A stretch of 64,000 bases of DNA from Pseudomonadota bacterium (GCA_023388935.1 JAEWFG010000064.1:1-64000), one strand, 5' to 3'; shown: positions 1 to 9,450, counted from the stretch's first letter. The notes: generated from the sequence alone by a model not told the origin. Translations and numbers: made by a program.

Positions 1-88
1 CAGAGAACCAGCCGGCCAGAACGCCTCGCCGCTGGGCGAGATCAAATCGGAAAGGTGGGCGACATCGTCTCGGAATCCACGGGCGACT

Positions 89-962
89 TCATATCGGTAC
101 GCCTGGGCGACTTCGTCGGAATCCGCAGGCATGACCGAAGGCGACGGAGATCTGGTGCAGGTCGGTCACGACGTCGCCGATCCCGTAGAGACCGGCTACC
201 GACGTACGTCGATGATCATCGACCTCAAGGTAGCCCTGCTTGGTATGCGCCGCGCCAAGCGACAGCGCGAGCCGCGACCGCACTTCGGCGCCCATCGCTG
301 AGTAGATGACATCGAACTCCAGCGTCGTACCCTCATAAACAACTTCAAGCTTATGACCGGCTCGCCTCAAGCTCACATTGGATGCTTCCACGAGGTGGAC
401 CTCCGCCTCGGCAAGCCCGGGCTTCAGATTGTCCCCGTTCAGCCGGGTTGCGAGCAGTGTCACGTCCCGGGAGTAGCCGCGCAGGAACAGGGCCTTGGCC
501 GCCGCCTGGTCCAGCGGCCCGACCACGGCAATGCGGCGTCCGATAGCCTCATGGGCGTCGCAGACCGGGCAGTATCGCAAGAGCCCGTCGGCCACGGCCC
601 CGCGCTATTCATGGAAGGGAGGATGGGTGTCGACGATGCCGCAGGCGAGCACGACGGCGGCCGCATTGAGCCCTCCCCCGCTCCAGGTGGCGTTGAAACC
701 CTGCTTGCTCCACGCCAGGGCCGTGACCTCCGCGCGAATCACGGGGACCTCAAGTTCGGACAATTGGGCGGACATTCGAGCAAGCAACTCCGGTCCGGAC
801 AAGCCGCCGGTGAAACCGGGCAGATTATGGCTGCGCGGAATCAGGGCGGGCGCGGCTTGCCCCGGCGTCGACCACGCAGACGCTACGACGGAAGCGCGCC
901 AGATAGATCGCAGCAATGAGACCTGCGGGACCTCCGCCGACGATCAGACAATCAAGGGACAT
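89..962 (-). pseudogene. Thioredoxin-reductase-like FAD/NAD(P) oxidoreductase, frameshifted
   Basis: The N-terminus read from 962 (MSLDCLIVGGGPAGLIAAIY) is an FAD-binding GxGxxG Rossmann motif. That frame hits a stop near 826, while the continuation (ALIPRSHNLPGF) lies in another frame from about 880. The second frame ends at a TAG at 605-607, and the NAD-binding half (CPVCDAHE, then GIGDVV) resumes in a third frame from 595 to 89. The product would be a flavoprotein of the thioredoxin-reductase superfamily; CPVCD sits where the redox CxxC is found, but the substrate cannot be told. The usual C-terminal helix is also lost after ISVAFGHA. At least two frame changes are needed, so it is probably not expressed as one protein unless they are sequencing errors. 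A near-consensus EcfG promoter lies upstream. Confidence 0.8.
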
Positions 963-1007
963 CGCTCTCCATCAGGTCCGCTCTCGCGCCAGGCACGGCG
1001 CCGCGAC

Positions 1008-1032
1008 AACAGGTTGACGGGGCTCCCGTTCC
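1008..1032 (-). promoter_or_regulatory. EcfG-like promoter of the reductase pseudogene
   Basis: Reading the minus strand, GGAAC (1032-1028) is followed after 16 bases by TGTT (1011-1008). This is one mismatch from GGAAC-N16/17-CGTT. It lies about 45 bases upstream of the ATG at 962. Confidence 0.4.
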
Positions 1033-1129
1033 GAACAGGCGGCCAGCGGAAGCAGCGAACCAACCAGGAGGGGCGCGGTGAGAAGAACGGGGACAGCGAG
1101 TAGCCGGCTGGCTGCTGCCAGCGCAATCG

Positions 1130-1154
1130 GGAACGGAATTACCAAGCTGCAGTT
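1130..1154 (+). promoter_or_regulatory. EcfG-like promoter of the DUF3606 gene
   Basis: GGAAC at 1130-1134, 16 bases, then AGTT at 1151-1154; one mismatch in the -10. The ATG at 1180 is 25 bases downstream, with a CAGGAG ribosome site in between, which suits a short leader. Confidence 0.4.
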
Positions 1155-1179
1155 GGCTTAGCAGACAGGAGTTGCCGCC

Positions 1180-1461
1180 ATGCGCCGCTCGAAGCCTCAC
1201 CCGATCCGCAACAAGCTCGACCTCTCCGACCCTACCCAGGTGCGCCTCGTCCGAAAGCGCCTTAAGCTCTCGGATGCCGAGCTGACCGCCATCGTCGGCC
1301 GGATCGGCAATTCGCTGTCCGCGATCAGCAAGGAGGCAGCGCTGCAGAGGGCGACCGAACTGCCAGTACCGGCCGAAGTGCCGCCTGCCGCGGTGATTGC
1401 TTCGGCGACCGTCGGCGAGCAGATCGAAACCGATGCGGCGGCGACCGCGCCTGCTTCCTGA
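1180..1461 (+). CDS. DUF3606 small protein (93 aa)
   Basis: The stretch from residue 13, LDLSDPTQVRLVRKRL then KLSDAELTAIVGRIGNS, matches the DUF3606 pattern: an Asp/Leu start, an Arg/Lys-rich helix, then a Glu/Leu-rich helix ending in VGNS-like residues. The family is common in rhizobia and has no proven function; it often sits among stress genes. The C-terminal 45 residues are Ala/Pro/Val-rich and probably disordered. The start is supported by a CAGGAG site at good spacing and an EcfG-like promoter just upstream. It ends 21 bases before glgX but need not be functionally linked to it. Confidence 0.75.
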   Translation: MRRSKPHPIRNKLDLSDPTQVRLVRKRLKLSDAELTAIVGRIGNSLSAISKEAALQRATELPVPAEVPPAAVIASATVGEQIETDAAATAPAS

Positions 1462-1482
1462 CGGGTTTGCTGCGGGGGCACC

Positions 1483-3720
1483 ATGGATCAGCCGGGACAT
1501 TCAGACGAGGCCCTGACCCGCGTGGCCTCGAGCCTGCGCCGCACCCGGATCACTGAGGGCAAGCCATTGCCGCTGGGCGCCACCTGGGACGGACTTGGCG
1601 TGAACTTCGCGCTGTTTTCGGCCCATGCCACCAAGGTCGAGCTCTGCCTGTTCGACGATGCCGGCGAAACCGAGCTCGAGCGCATCGAACTTCCCGAATA
1701 CACCGACGAAGTCTGGCACGGCTATCTGCCCTCGGCGCGCCCCGGCACCGTCTACGGCTACCGGGTCCATGGTCCCTATGAACCCGACGCGGGACATCGG
1801 TTTAATCCCAACAAGCTGGTGCTGGATCCCTACGCTCGGCAACTGGTCGGGCAGCTGCGCTGGGGACCGGAACTGTTCGGCTATCAGCTCGACCATTCCG
1901 ATAAGGATCTGTCGTATGACGAACGCGATAGCGCCCCGTTGATGCAGAAATGCCGCGTCATCGACCCGGCCTTCACCTGGGGCGCGGCGCGCAAGCCCGA
2001 AATCCCGTGGGAGCGGACGATCTTCTACGAGATGCACGTCAAGGGCTTCACGGAGCTGCATCCACTCGTGCCCGCGGCAGATCGCGGCACCTTTTCAGGC
2101 CTCGCGCATTCGGAAGTTCCTGCCTATCTGCGGTCGCTCGGCATCACCAGCGCGGAGCTCCTTCCGATCCACGCCTTCGTCGACGACAGCTATCTCCTCG
2201 ACAAGGGCCTGCGCAATTATTGGGGCTACAACTCCATTGCCTTCTTCGCGCCGGAGCCGCGATACCTCAAGACGCCGTTCGCGAACGAATTCAAGGCCAT
2301 GGTCAACCAGTTTCATGCCCATGGCATCGAACTCATTCTCGATGTCGTCTACAATCACACCGCCGAAGGCAACGAGTTGGGGCCGACGCTGTCGTTCAAG
2401 GGCATCGACAATGCCAGCTATTACCGCCTGCTTCCGGACAAGAAGCGCTACTACATCAACGACACCGGCACCGGCAATACGGTGAACCTGTCGCATCAGC
2501 GGGTGCTGCAACTGGTTGCCGATTCCCTGCGCTACTGGGCGACCGAGATGCAGGTCGACGGCTTCCGCTTCGACCTCGCGACCATCCTTGCGCGCGAACC
2601 ATATGGCTTCGACGAGGGCGGCGGCTTCCTCGATGCCTGCCGCCAGGATCCCGTGCTGTCGGGTGTCAAGCTGATTGCCGAGCCCTGGGACATCGGTCCC
2701 GGCGGCTACCAGGTCGGTCAGTTTCCGCCGGGATGGGCCGAATGGAACGACAAGTTCAGGGACACGGTGCGCGCTTTCTGGAAGGGCGATGCCGGCACGC
2801 TGGCCGACCTCGCTAAGCGCATCTCCGGATCTGGCGATCTCTTCAACAAGCGCGGACGCCGGCCATGGGCCAGTGTCAACTTTGTCACGGCACACGACGG
2901 CTTCAATCTCAACGACCTCGTCGCCTATAACGACAAGCACAACGAGGCGAACGGCGAGGACAATCGCGACGGCCATAGCAACAATCATTCCTGGAACTGC
3001 GGCGCCGAGGGACCGACAGATGATCCGGAGATCACTGCGCTGCGCGAACGCCAGAAGCGCAACCTGCTGGCGACGATGCTGTTGTCCCACGGCACGCCGA
3101 TGCTGCTCGCCGGCGACGAGTTCGGACATAGCCAGAACGGCAATAACAACGCCTATGCGCAGGACAACGAGACGAGCTGGCTCGAGTGGATGGGCATCAC
3201 CGCAAACGGCCGCGGCCTTCGCGAATTCGCGCGCAAGCTGATCGCTACGCGCAAGGCGTTCCCCATTCTCTACCGGAGCCGCTTCCTGGTCGGCTCTCAC
3301 AACGAGGAGCTGGACGTCAAGGACGTGACTTGGCTGTCTCCATCCGGAGAGGAAATGACGGCCGATCAGTGGGAGGACGGCAACGCCAAATGCCTCGGAA
3401 TGCTGCTCGATGGACGCGCCCAGGAGACCGGGATCAAGCGCCGCGGCTCGGATGCGACCCTGTTGGTGGTATACAACGCCCACCGCGACGTCGTGAGCTT
3501 CATCTTGCCGGCTGTCGCCGACGGGCGCAGCTGGCTCGGCATGATCGACACCAACCAGCCGAACGCGCCGATGGCAGAGTTCGCGTTCGGGCACGTTTAC
3601 GGGGTGACCGGCCGATCGCTCCTGGTGTTTGGCCTCGCCAACGAGAGCGTCGCGACCCGTCGCCTTCGACAGGGCCTTGGCGCGCTCCTTGACATCGCCG
3701 ATACGCCGCTGCTCGGCTAG
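1483..3720 (+). CDS. glgX: Glycogen debranching enzyme GlgX
   Basis: A 745-residue isoamylase-type GH13 enzyme that hydrolyses alpha-1,6 branch links of phosphorylase-trimmed glycogen in the cytoplasm. An N-terminal CBM48-like domain (about residues 25-125, LPLGATWDGLGVNFALFSAH) precedes the barrel. Catalytic residues are visible: nucleophile Asp364 in GFRFDLATI, acid/base Glu400 in AEPWDIGPGGYQVGQFP, and Asp472 in TAHDGFNLNDLV. The isoamylase/GlgX signatures YNHTAEGNELGP and LLAGDEFGHSQNGNNNAYAQ are complete. Length is slightly above the usual 650-720 residues. No other glycogen genes are adjacent, so it is an isolated copy. The frame is intact with typical codon use. Confidence 0.97.
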   Translation: MDQPGHSDEALTRVASSLRRTRITEGKPLPLGATWDGLGVNFALFSAHATKVELCLFDDAGETELERIELPEYTDEVWHGYLPSARPGTVYGYRVHGPYEPDAGHRFNPNKLVLDPYARQLVGQLRWGPELFGYQLDHSDKDLSYDERDSAPLMQKCRVIDPAFTWGAARKPEIPWERTIFYEMHVKGFTELHPLVPAADRGTFSGLAHSEVPAYLRSLGITSAELLPIHAFVDDSYLLDKGLRNYWGYNSIAFFAPEPRYLKTPFANEFKAMVNQFHAHGIELILDVVYNHTAEGNELGPTLSFKGIDNASYYRLLPDKKRYYINDTGTGNTVNLSHQRVLQLVADSLRYWATEMQVDGFRFDLATILAREPYGFDEGGGFLDACRQDPVLSGVKLIAEPWDIGPGGYQVGQFPPGWAEWNDKFRDTVRAFWKGDAGTLADLAKRISGSGDLFNKRGRRPWASVNFVTAHDGFNLNDLVAYNDKHNEANGEDNRDGHSNNHSWNCGAEGPTDDPEITALRERQKRNLLATMLLSHGTPMLLAGDEFGHSQNGNNNAYAQDNETSWLEWMGITANGRGLREFARKLIATRKAFPILYRSRFLVGSHNEELDVKDVTWLSPSGEEMTADQWEDGNAKCLGMLLDGRAQETGIKRRGSDATLLVVYNAHRDVVSFILPAVADGRSWLGMIDTNQPNAPMAEFAFGHVYGVTGRSLLVFGLANESVATRRLRQGLGALLDIADTPLLG

Positions 3721-3807
3721 TTCGAGGGCCGTGATGTGGAAGCTCAGCGATTCAACCTCACGCCCCGGCGACCTTGTTGAGGGAACGAACCGCCGCGCTC
3801 GTCCCTT

Positions 3808-4941
3808 ATGAGAATGCGAAGACGGGGGTCATTCACGATGCTCCGACAGACCGGCAAAGAAGAAGAGGTCCTGGACCGCACGGCGGAGGTGGCGGCGACC
3901 ATCGCGGAGGAAGGCCTCCGCTATGTCAGCGACTCGTCGCCGGGATATACGCGCAAGCGGACGGGCACCACCTTCAGCTACTACGACACGAACGGCAAAC
4001 GCATCACCGATGCCACGATCGTCCGGCGGATCAAGTCGATCGGCATCCCACCCGCCTACGAGACGGTCTGGATCTGTCCCGCGGCCAACGGTCACATCCA
4101 GGCAACGGGTCTCGATGCGCGGGGACGCAAGCAGTACCGCTACCATCCGAAATGGCGCGAGCTGCGCGATCAGGACAAGTACGAGCATATCATCCAGTTC
4201 GCGGCCGCCCTGCCCGCATTACGGGACCGGGTCGCCGCCGACATGAAGCTCGACGGGCTGCCCCGCGAGAAGGTGCTGGCGACGATCGTCAGCCTTCTGG
4301 AGAAGACGCTGATCCGGGTCGGCAACGCCGAGTATGCGGAGAAGAACAAGTCCTATGGGCTGACCACGATGCGACGCAAGCACGTCGCGATCGGAGGTGG
4401 CATCCTGCGGTTCGAGTTTACGGGCAAGTCGGGGAAGCAATGGAAGCTGCGTGTCGAGGACAAGCGCATCGCCGCGATCGTGAAGCGCTGCGCCGAAATC
4501 CCGGGCCACGAACTGTTCAAGTATCTAGATGACGACGGAGTGCCACGCACCATGGATTCGGGCGACGTCAACGCCTACATCAAGGAGATCACTGGCGAGG
4601 ACTTCAGCGCCAAGGATTTCCGGACATGGGCGGGGACGGTGCTGGCGGCGCTGGCGCTGACGGAGTTCAAGAAGTACGAAAGCCAGGCCGAGGCTAAGCG
4701 CAACGTGGTCGCCGCGATCGAGAGCGTTCCCAGGCAACTCGGCAACACGCCAGCCATCTGCCGCAAGTGCTACGTGCACCCCGAGGTCCTGAACGCCTAT
4801 ATGTCCGGCGACCTGGTCAAGATGATCGAAGCCAAGATCGCGCAGAAGTTCAAGCGCCACTACGCCAAGCTCACGTCCGACGAGATCACGGTGCTGGCGT
4901 TTCTCCGCAAGCGGCTCGGCTCAATGAAGGCCGCCGCCTAG
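3808..4941 (+). CDS. DNA topoisomerase IB (poxvirus-like)
   Basis: Bacterial type IB topoisomerase of 377 residues, which relaxes supercoils by transient 3'-phosphotyrosine nicking. Family motifs include GYTRKRTGTTFSYYD with ITDATIVRRIKSIGIPPAY in the N-terminal domain, GRKQYRYHPKWRELRD, and in the catalytic domain KSYGLTTMRRKH, KDFRTWAGT and the nucleophile Tyr322 in CRKCYVHPEVLNAY. An alternative start at 3838 (MLRQTGKEEEV) would remove ten residues and is attractive, because the 95-base remnant at 9600-9694 begins with the same MLRQTG codons. Rhizobia often carry such accessory topoisomerases near repair and stress genes. The gene is intact. Confidence 0.95.
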   Translation: MRMRRRGSFTMLRQTGKEEEVLDRTAEVAATIAEEGLRYVSDSSPGYTRKRTGTTFSYYDTNGKRITDATIVRRIKSIGIPPAYETVWICPAANGHIQATGLDARGRKQYRYHPKWRELRDQDKYEHIIQFAAALPALRDRVAADMKLDGLPREKVLATIVSLLEKTLIRVGNAEYAEKNKSYGLTTMRRKHVAIGGGILRFEFTGKSGKQWKLRVEDKRIAAIVKRCAEIPGHELFKYLDDDGVPRTMDSGDVNAYIKEITGEDFSAKDFRTWAGTVLAALALTEFKKYESQAEAKRNVVAAIESVPRQLGNTPAICRKCYVHPEVLNAYMSGDLVKMIEAKIAQKFKRHYAKLTSDEITVLAFLRKRLGSMKAAA

Positions 4942-5120
4942 TCCAGGATCCGCGACAGGAACTCTGTCCCTCACCCGGCGTTTGCGGGAATGCCCCCTGC
5001 CCATGCCAAAGGATTGCTGACGGAATTCGGTGTCGCGATGTCGCGTCCGGCAGCGTTCGTTGTCTATCTCGTTTATTGTGCTTGCTGGCTACCCTCGGAA
5101 ACGGCCTGGAGTGGCATTCG

Positions 5121-5315
5121 ATGGCCACGCTTGCCACGTGGGGGATGACGCTTCTCATTCAGCGAGCCGAGCACCGCGATACCCAAGCCATTCACGCGAA
5201 GCTCGACGAGCTCCTGAAGGTCCATGGCGGGGCCGACAATTCGTTGATGAGCATCGACGACAAGGATGCAGAGGAAGTCGAGAAGGAGCGCACACAAGTG
5301 CAGGAAGCGAGGTAA
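5121..5315 (+). pseudogene. Low-affinity iron permease remnant (3' end)
   Basis: The last 64 codons contain LLIQRAEHRDTQAIHAKLDE followed by LLKVHG, the conserved C-terminal end of the low-affinity iron permease family (PF04120: last membrane helix, then a QN..RD..A...KLDEL motif). The membrane helices that should precede it cannot be found in any frame between topIB and this point; the upstream part of the frame is low-complexity shadow. I read it as a 5'-truncated remnant. Confidence 0.6.
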
Positions 5316-5359
5316 AGCGAGCGTCGCCGCCTAGCCGACCTGATGTCGCTTCTGAATTA

Positions 5360-5386
5360 GGAACAAAGGCCGATGGCCTGCCGGTT
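5360..5386 (+). promoter_or_regulatory. EcfG-like promoter of the catalase pseudogene
   Basis: GGAAC at 5360-5364, then 17 bases to CGGTT (5382-5386). Position, about 40 bases upstream of the catalase ATG at 5424, and stress context fit EcfG control; the -10 carries an extra G relative to CGTT. Confidence 0.4.
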
Positions 5387-5423
5387 CGAGAACCGATCTT
5401 TCTCGTACCTGAGGGCAATCCGA

Positions 5424-6700
5424 ATGTACCATCACGTCAAGAAACTCATGTTCACCGTCCGCGTCGACGAGCCGGAGCCGCGGTTCGGCAACATGCTTCT
5501 CGAGCAGTTCGGCGGCGCCAACGGCGAGCTGGCCGCCGCCATGCAATATTCCATCCAGGGCATTAATTGCGAAGATCCGGACCGAAAGGATCTCCTGATG
5601 GACATCGGCACCGAGGAGCTCAGCCCTCTCGAAGTCGTCGGCGCGCTGGCGCGCATGCACCTGAAACCGGCGAAATTCGATCGCCAGGCGGCAGAGGCCG
5701 ATCCGTTGATCGCGATCGCCGGTGGCGGGGGTGTAAACCTGTTTAACTCGCAAGGGAACGCCTAGACCGCCGACTACCTCAAGATCACGGGCGAACTTGA
5801 CGTCGATCTGCGCAGCAACATCGCCGCCGAGGCCCGCGCAAAGATCGCCTATGAGCGGCTCATCAACTTCACCGACGATGCCGGCACCAAGGATGCGCTG
5901 CAGTTCCTGATGACCCGTGAGATCACTCACATGAAGGCATTTTCGCTGGCCCTCGAGAGCATGGCAAAGCTGGCCTTCAGCATCGGACGGATCGCTCCGA
6001 CGCCCGGCTTGGTCGACCAGTTCTTCAACGTTTCGACCGGAACGCGCGATCATGGCGAGATCGTCACCCGCGGCCCATGGAACGAGGGCGGCGAATGGGT
6101 ATTCACCGACTCCCCTGCCCTCCAGTCCGGCGAGCCCGGCCCCGCCGCGGCCATCGTCACCGAGAGTTCCCCGCCTGCCGACAAGGCCGGCCTCGGCGAG
6201 CTCCTGCTCGACGAGCTCCGCGACATCTTGCATCGGAAAAGCAGCTCACCAAAGCGATTCCGAAGATGGCGCAAGCGGCCCGCCACGATCAATTGCGCGT
6301 ACTGTTCGAACAGCACCTCGCGGAGACGGAAACCTAAGTGGAACGCATTAACGAATGCTTCGAGCTTCTCGGTAAGTCAGCCAGGGCCAAGCCGTGCAAG
6401 GGCATGATGGGGCTGGTGGAGGAAGGCCAGGAGGTCATCGGCGAAGGCGAAGAGAAAGAAGATGCCGCCGCGGACCTAGCCTTGATCGGTGCTGCGCAGC
6501 GGGTCGAGCACTACGAAATTTCCGGCTATACCACCGCACGCAACCTCGCCCAGCAGCTCCGGCACAGCACCATCGTGGCCCTGTTGTCGAAGTCGCTGGC
6601 CGAGGAGGAGAATGCCGATCAGTTGCTCAATCAGGTCGCACGCTCGCTCATGTCCGTGGCCAAGATGCCTGCCGCCATCGAACAGACCGAGGAAGCGTAG
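5424..6700 (+). pseudogene. Manganese catalase fused to DUF892 ferritin-like domain, broken
   Basis: The frame from 5424 (MYHHVKKLMFTVRVDEPEPR) encodes a dimanganese catalase: GGANGELAAAMQY carries the first ligand Glu and TREITHMKAF the later Glu/His pair. Without a shift it runs into a DUF892 (YciE/YciF-like) domain ending LMSVAKMPAAIEQTEEA, so the ancestral protein was apparently a fusion of about 425 residues. It carries four lesions. TAG at 5763-5765 stands where the family has Trp (GNA-W-TADYLKITG). The EELSHLE metal-ligand motif reads EELSPLE, His to Pro. One base is missing near 6230. TAA at 6335-6337 stands where Gln is expected (ETET-Q-VERINE). The start has a GAGGGC ribosome site. 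The catalase is almost certainly inactive; the last 120 residues could still be made from an internal start. Confidence 0.88.
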
Positions 6701-6711
6701 TCGCTCTCGGA

Positions 6712-6741
6712 GCCGGGGCCGGAGCGAAGGCCCGCCCCGGC
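6712..6741. repeat. GC-rich inverted repeat after the catalase pseudogene
   Basis: GCCGGGGC (6712-6719) pairs with GCCCCGGC (6734-6741) across 14 bases, starting 12 bases after the stop at 6700. It may act as a terminator, but there is no T tract. Confidence 0.3.
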
Positions 6742-6907
6742 CCTCCCCGATCCGGCGAGGTTCACCAAGGCGCGCGTCTAATTCCGTTGCGCGGGCGCGC
6801 GCGAAGCTTCCGGATAATCATTTGCAGGTCGTCTTGACGCGGAACTGCTCAAACGTTCGGCAGTTTGCAATTCGTTTCGCTTATCGAGACGCTCAGGACT
6901 TCTGCAG

Positions 6908-7270
6908 GTGCGCATACTCGTTGTCGAAGACGATCCCCTCATCCGCGAATTCGTCGTTGATGCCCTCAGGGAGCAAGGCCACGACGTCATCCATGCGGCC
7001 GACGGCGAGCAGGCGTTGGCCTGGTGCGGACGCAAGGCCGCCGACGTTCTGGTGACCGACGTGAAGCTGCCCGGAAAGATCGACGGCTGGCAGATCGCCG
7101 AACGATGCCGTGAGCATCATCCCGAACTTCCAGTGATCTACGCCACCGGCTTCTCGCCGGTCACGCCGCGTCCGGTCCCCGGCAGCCTCGTTCTGCAGAA
7201 GCCGTATCACCCCGACCAGATTATCGAGGCGATCAGGGAGGTGACTTCCGGCCGGTCGCCGTCCGCCTAG
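6908..7270 (+). CDS. Receiver-only response regulator
   Basis: A 120-residue single CheY-like receiver domain with no output domain. The acidic pocket is E7-D8-D9 (VVEDDPLI), the phosphoacceptor is Asp51 in VTDVKLPG, the Thr/Ser position lies in IYATGF, and the conserved Lys lies in LQKPYHPDQI. The start is GTG at 6908. Proteins of this type take phosphate from hybrid kinases or act as phosphate sinks; the partner kinase is not in the window. A GGAAC upstream at 6840-6844 has no properly spaced -10, so no EcfG control is claimed. Confidence 0.9.
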   Translation: MRILVVEDDPLIREFVVDALREQGHDVIHAADGEQALAWCGRKAADVLVTDVKLPGKIDGWQIAERCREHHPELPVIYATGFSPVTPRPVPGSLVLQKPYHPDQIIEAIREVTSGRSPSA

Positions 7271-7398
7271 CTCTTGCCGTTGCTGCGGTTGTCGAAGGGG
7301 GCGTTGCCGAGGCCGGTCCCGATGGTCGGCATTGGCATCAGAACCCGCTCAGGCGGGTCACTTAAAGGGAAGCTGTGGCTCTTATCCATCCGCGGTCA

Positions 7399-7629
7399 TT
7401 ACGGGGAGGAGTGCGCTGTGGAACCACTTGGCAAGCCGCTGATGCCAGCCACTTGCCCGGCAGTACTTTGATTAGCGCGCCTTTCTGCTTTCTGTCGCAA
7501 AGCGTCAAGGGCGCGGCGAGCAAGTTGGGCAGCTTCCAAGTTGCCCAATTTTTCAATTTCCTCCAAAGCCCAGATGAGCAGTTGCTCGGCCGCTTGAGCG
7601 CTTGGATCGCTGTCCCGTCTTCCTATAAA
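7399..7629 (-). other. Open stretch without start codon, possible decayed small gene
   Basis: The minus frame from 7629 to the TAA at 7401-7399 reads AAEQLLIWALEEIEKLGNLE and then AAQLARRALDALRQKAER. This is a regular amphipathic helix pattern with good codon use, unlike the competing frames. There is an upstream stop at 7632-7630 and no ATG, GTG or TTG before the conserved-looking part. It may be a 5'-damaged rhizobial small protein or chance. Confidence 0.25.
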
Positions 7630-7913
7630 TCATGATCGCACTCTTTCAACCTTAGGTCTTCAACGGCGGGCGCATAGGCCACATGCAACCTGGCCGGCCA
7701 AAAGTGCACAGTTCATGTAGATGAACGAGCGACAGAGGCGGCGCTGGCGAACCGGCGCGGGGGCAGTGTTCCGCGGCCGCGCCGGCTCCGCGCCGCAGCG
7801 CGGGGCATTGGAGAGAGGGCCGCGGCACGCACCTCCGCACTCCCGGCCCGGGTCGACTACCCGCCGCGTAACGGCTTTGCGTATCATATGTGCCGCCCAT
7901 AACGCCCTTTGTA

Positions 7914-8042
7914 TCATCTATGGGTCATGCCGACCGTCGCCGTCGTGCCGAGCAGCTCAGGCTGATGCACTAGCAGGGCGGCAACGCCAACCAGCAGGAG
8001 CATCGAAGCGATCATAATTGCGATCCAGGGCCTGTCATCCAT
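7914..8042 (-). CDS. Possible 42-aa single-span membrane protein
   Basis: ATG at 8042 gives a 42-residue product whose residues 6-25 (WIAIMIASMLLLVGVAALLV) form one clear membrane helix between a charged N-terminus (MDDRP) and a short tail. No strong ribosome site is seen, so expression is uncertain. It lies in an otherwise gene-poor stretch (7270-8272) where I see nothing else supportable. Confidence 0.35.
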   Translation of the reverse strand: MDDRPWIAIMIASMLLLVGVAALLVHQPELLGTTATVGMTHR

Positions 8043-8272
8043 ACCGGCCAATGCACGCGGCGGTAGCGCAGTTCCGCCTTCGATGAAACGGCCCCGAAGG
8101 GATTGAGGCTACCTGCACCAAGGCCGCTCTACCGACCTTTTTCATCCGATATCACGGGCCGGCAGCCCTAATTGCGTTCGCCGCCCGCGGTCCTTGGTCG
8201 CCCCGGGGCGCGGGCACGAAACCCTTCCGAACCTCATGACTTGATATTCTCAGGACAATGTGAGGATCGTCC

Positions 8273-8668
8273 ATGACGGGTCGTTCCCATCTCTTACCGG
8301 CAGCATTCATTTTACTTGCCAGCATCGCGGGATCAGCCGCGCAGGATGAACAGGCACGGTCGCCCAGCGACATTCAGCGAAACGTGGTCGCATCAGCGAT
8401 TCACCTGTCGAATGAGCAGGAAAGGTTCGTGTGGCAACGTATAAATAATTATTCCGTCGCTCCCCCGACCTCACAGTTGCTCGTTCCGGTCGGAGAAGTC
8501 CTGCCGCAGGACATTCCTTTACAGACGATCCCCGACGATCTGGCCGAAGAGGTTTCAGCTCTGAAGGGATATGACTACACAATCATGCACGACCGGCTGT
8601 TCATCGTGAACAGGGCAGACAGGAGCGTAGCTTACGTGATCGACGGGACGCTGCGGCGCACTAATTAG
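8273..8668 (+). CDS. DUF1236 secreted protein
   Basis: 131 residues with an N-terminal signal peptide (LLPAAFILLASIAGSAAQ, cleavage likely after SAAQ). The C-terminal half has the DUF1236 pattern: VPVGEVLPQDIPLQTIPDD, then YDYTIMHDRLFIVNRADRSV and a closing IDGTL. DUF1236 proteins are abundant exported proteins of Bradyrhizobiaceae with unknown role. No EcfG site is seen upstream. The following stretch 8669-9086 holds no gene I can support; positions 8990-9086 are open and lead in frame into the next entry. Confidence 0.8.
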   Translation: MTGRSHLLPAAFILLASIAGSAAQDEQARSPSDIQRNVVASAIHLSNEQERFVWQRINNYSVAPPTSQLLVPVGEVLPQDIPLQTIPDDLAEEVSALKGYDYTIMHDRLFIVNRADRSVAYVIDGTLRRTN

Positions 8669-9086
8669 CGCGGCAAGTCCGCCGCAAGTCATCGCATTCG
8701 AAGTCCCGGATGCCGTCGAATTGAAGGCATGCGTCGTTCGTTCCTCTGCTGCGGCAGCCCGCAGATCGCGCCAAGCGGCGACCACATGAACCGACGCCGC
8801 TTGGGACGCACACGGGCAGAGCCAACGCCTCCTGAATTGAGACCCTGACCTAGCCCTACTTTGTTAGCTTATTTACGGCCATCCCCATCCGACCTACGAA
8901 GGGTTTTGATTCAGCTATGGGCCGCCGACTAGGCAGGTTCGCCTGCACAATCGGCAAGACGCGAAATGAGAAGAACGGCGGTCTAGCGCAAGCGATATCA
9001 CCATCCGCGGCCAACCCGTGGTTTCCACCACGCCCAATACCAAGCCGTGTTTGGAGGGCCTCTTTCCGTCGGGCGAGAGCAACTTG

Positions 9087-9450
9087 ATGATCATTTCCCG
9101 GGACTTCGATCCTCTGGCCTTGGCCGTAGATTGGCTTGACGCCTGCCGGCGAAGACTTGGCCGCGCTTCTGGCCCTCTACGATGAAGGAGCTGTCTTGGA
9201 ATGTGCCTGCGAGGGCACAAGCGTAACGGGACGGGCAGCAATCGCGGCTTACTGGGCACCGAAGCTCGAAAGTAAGCGAGTTTTCGAGCTTGACGATCTC
9301 GCCCTGACTGGCCACGGAGTTCGGATTAACTACCGAAGTTATGAAAGCAAGCCGCTTCGCATGTACCTCCGCTTCGGCAACTCCGGCAAGATCATCTACC
9401 CAAGCTGCGAGCCATTAGTCGAGACCGATGTAAGAAGCTCAGTGAACTAG
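9087..9450 (+). pseudogene. NTF2/SnoaL-like protein, frameshifted
   Basis: ATG at 9087 starts MIISRDFDPLALAVDWLDAC, but the match continues (LAALLALYDEGAVLECACEG) only in another frame, entered near 9150. The intact paralog in this window at 59670-60038 has DACRRGDLDALLALYD at this place, showing that two bases are lost or one gained. After the shift the reading is open to 9450 (ALTGHGVRINYRSY, GKIIYPSCEP). The fold is a small cone-shaped alpha+beta barrel of the NTF2 superfamily; the substrate is unknown. A truncated product could start at TTG 9136, inside the damaged segment. Confidence 0.7.

Noticed and set aside
2095..3594. A 499-codon open frame on the minus strand inside glgX
   Set aside because: It mirrors the GC3-rich codon structure of glgX, has no motif and lies wholly antisense to an intact, well-recognised enzyme.
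6840..6856. GGAAC followed by CGTT upstream of the response regulator
   Set aside because: Only 8 bases separate the two elements; this cannot be a sigma-factor promoter.
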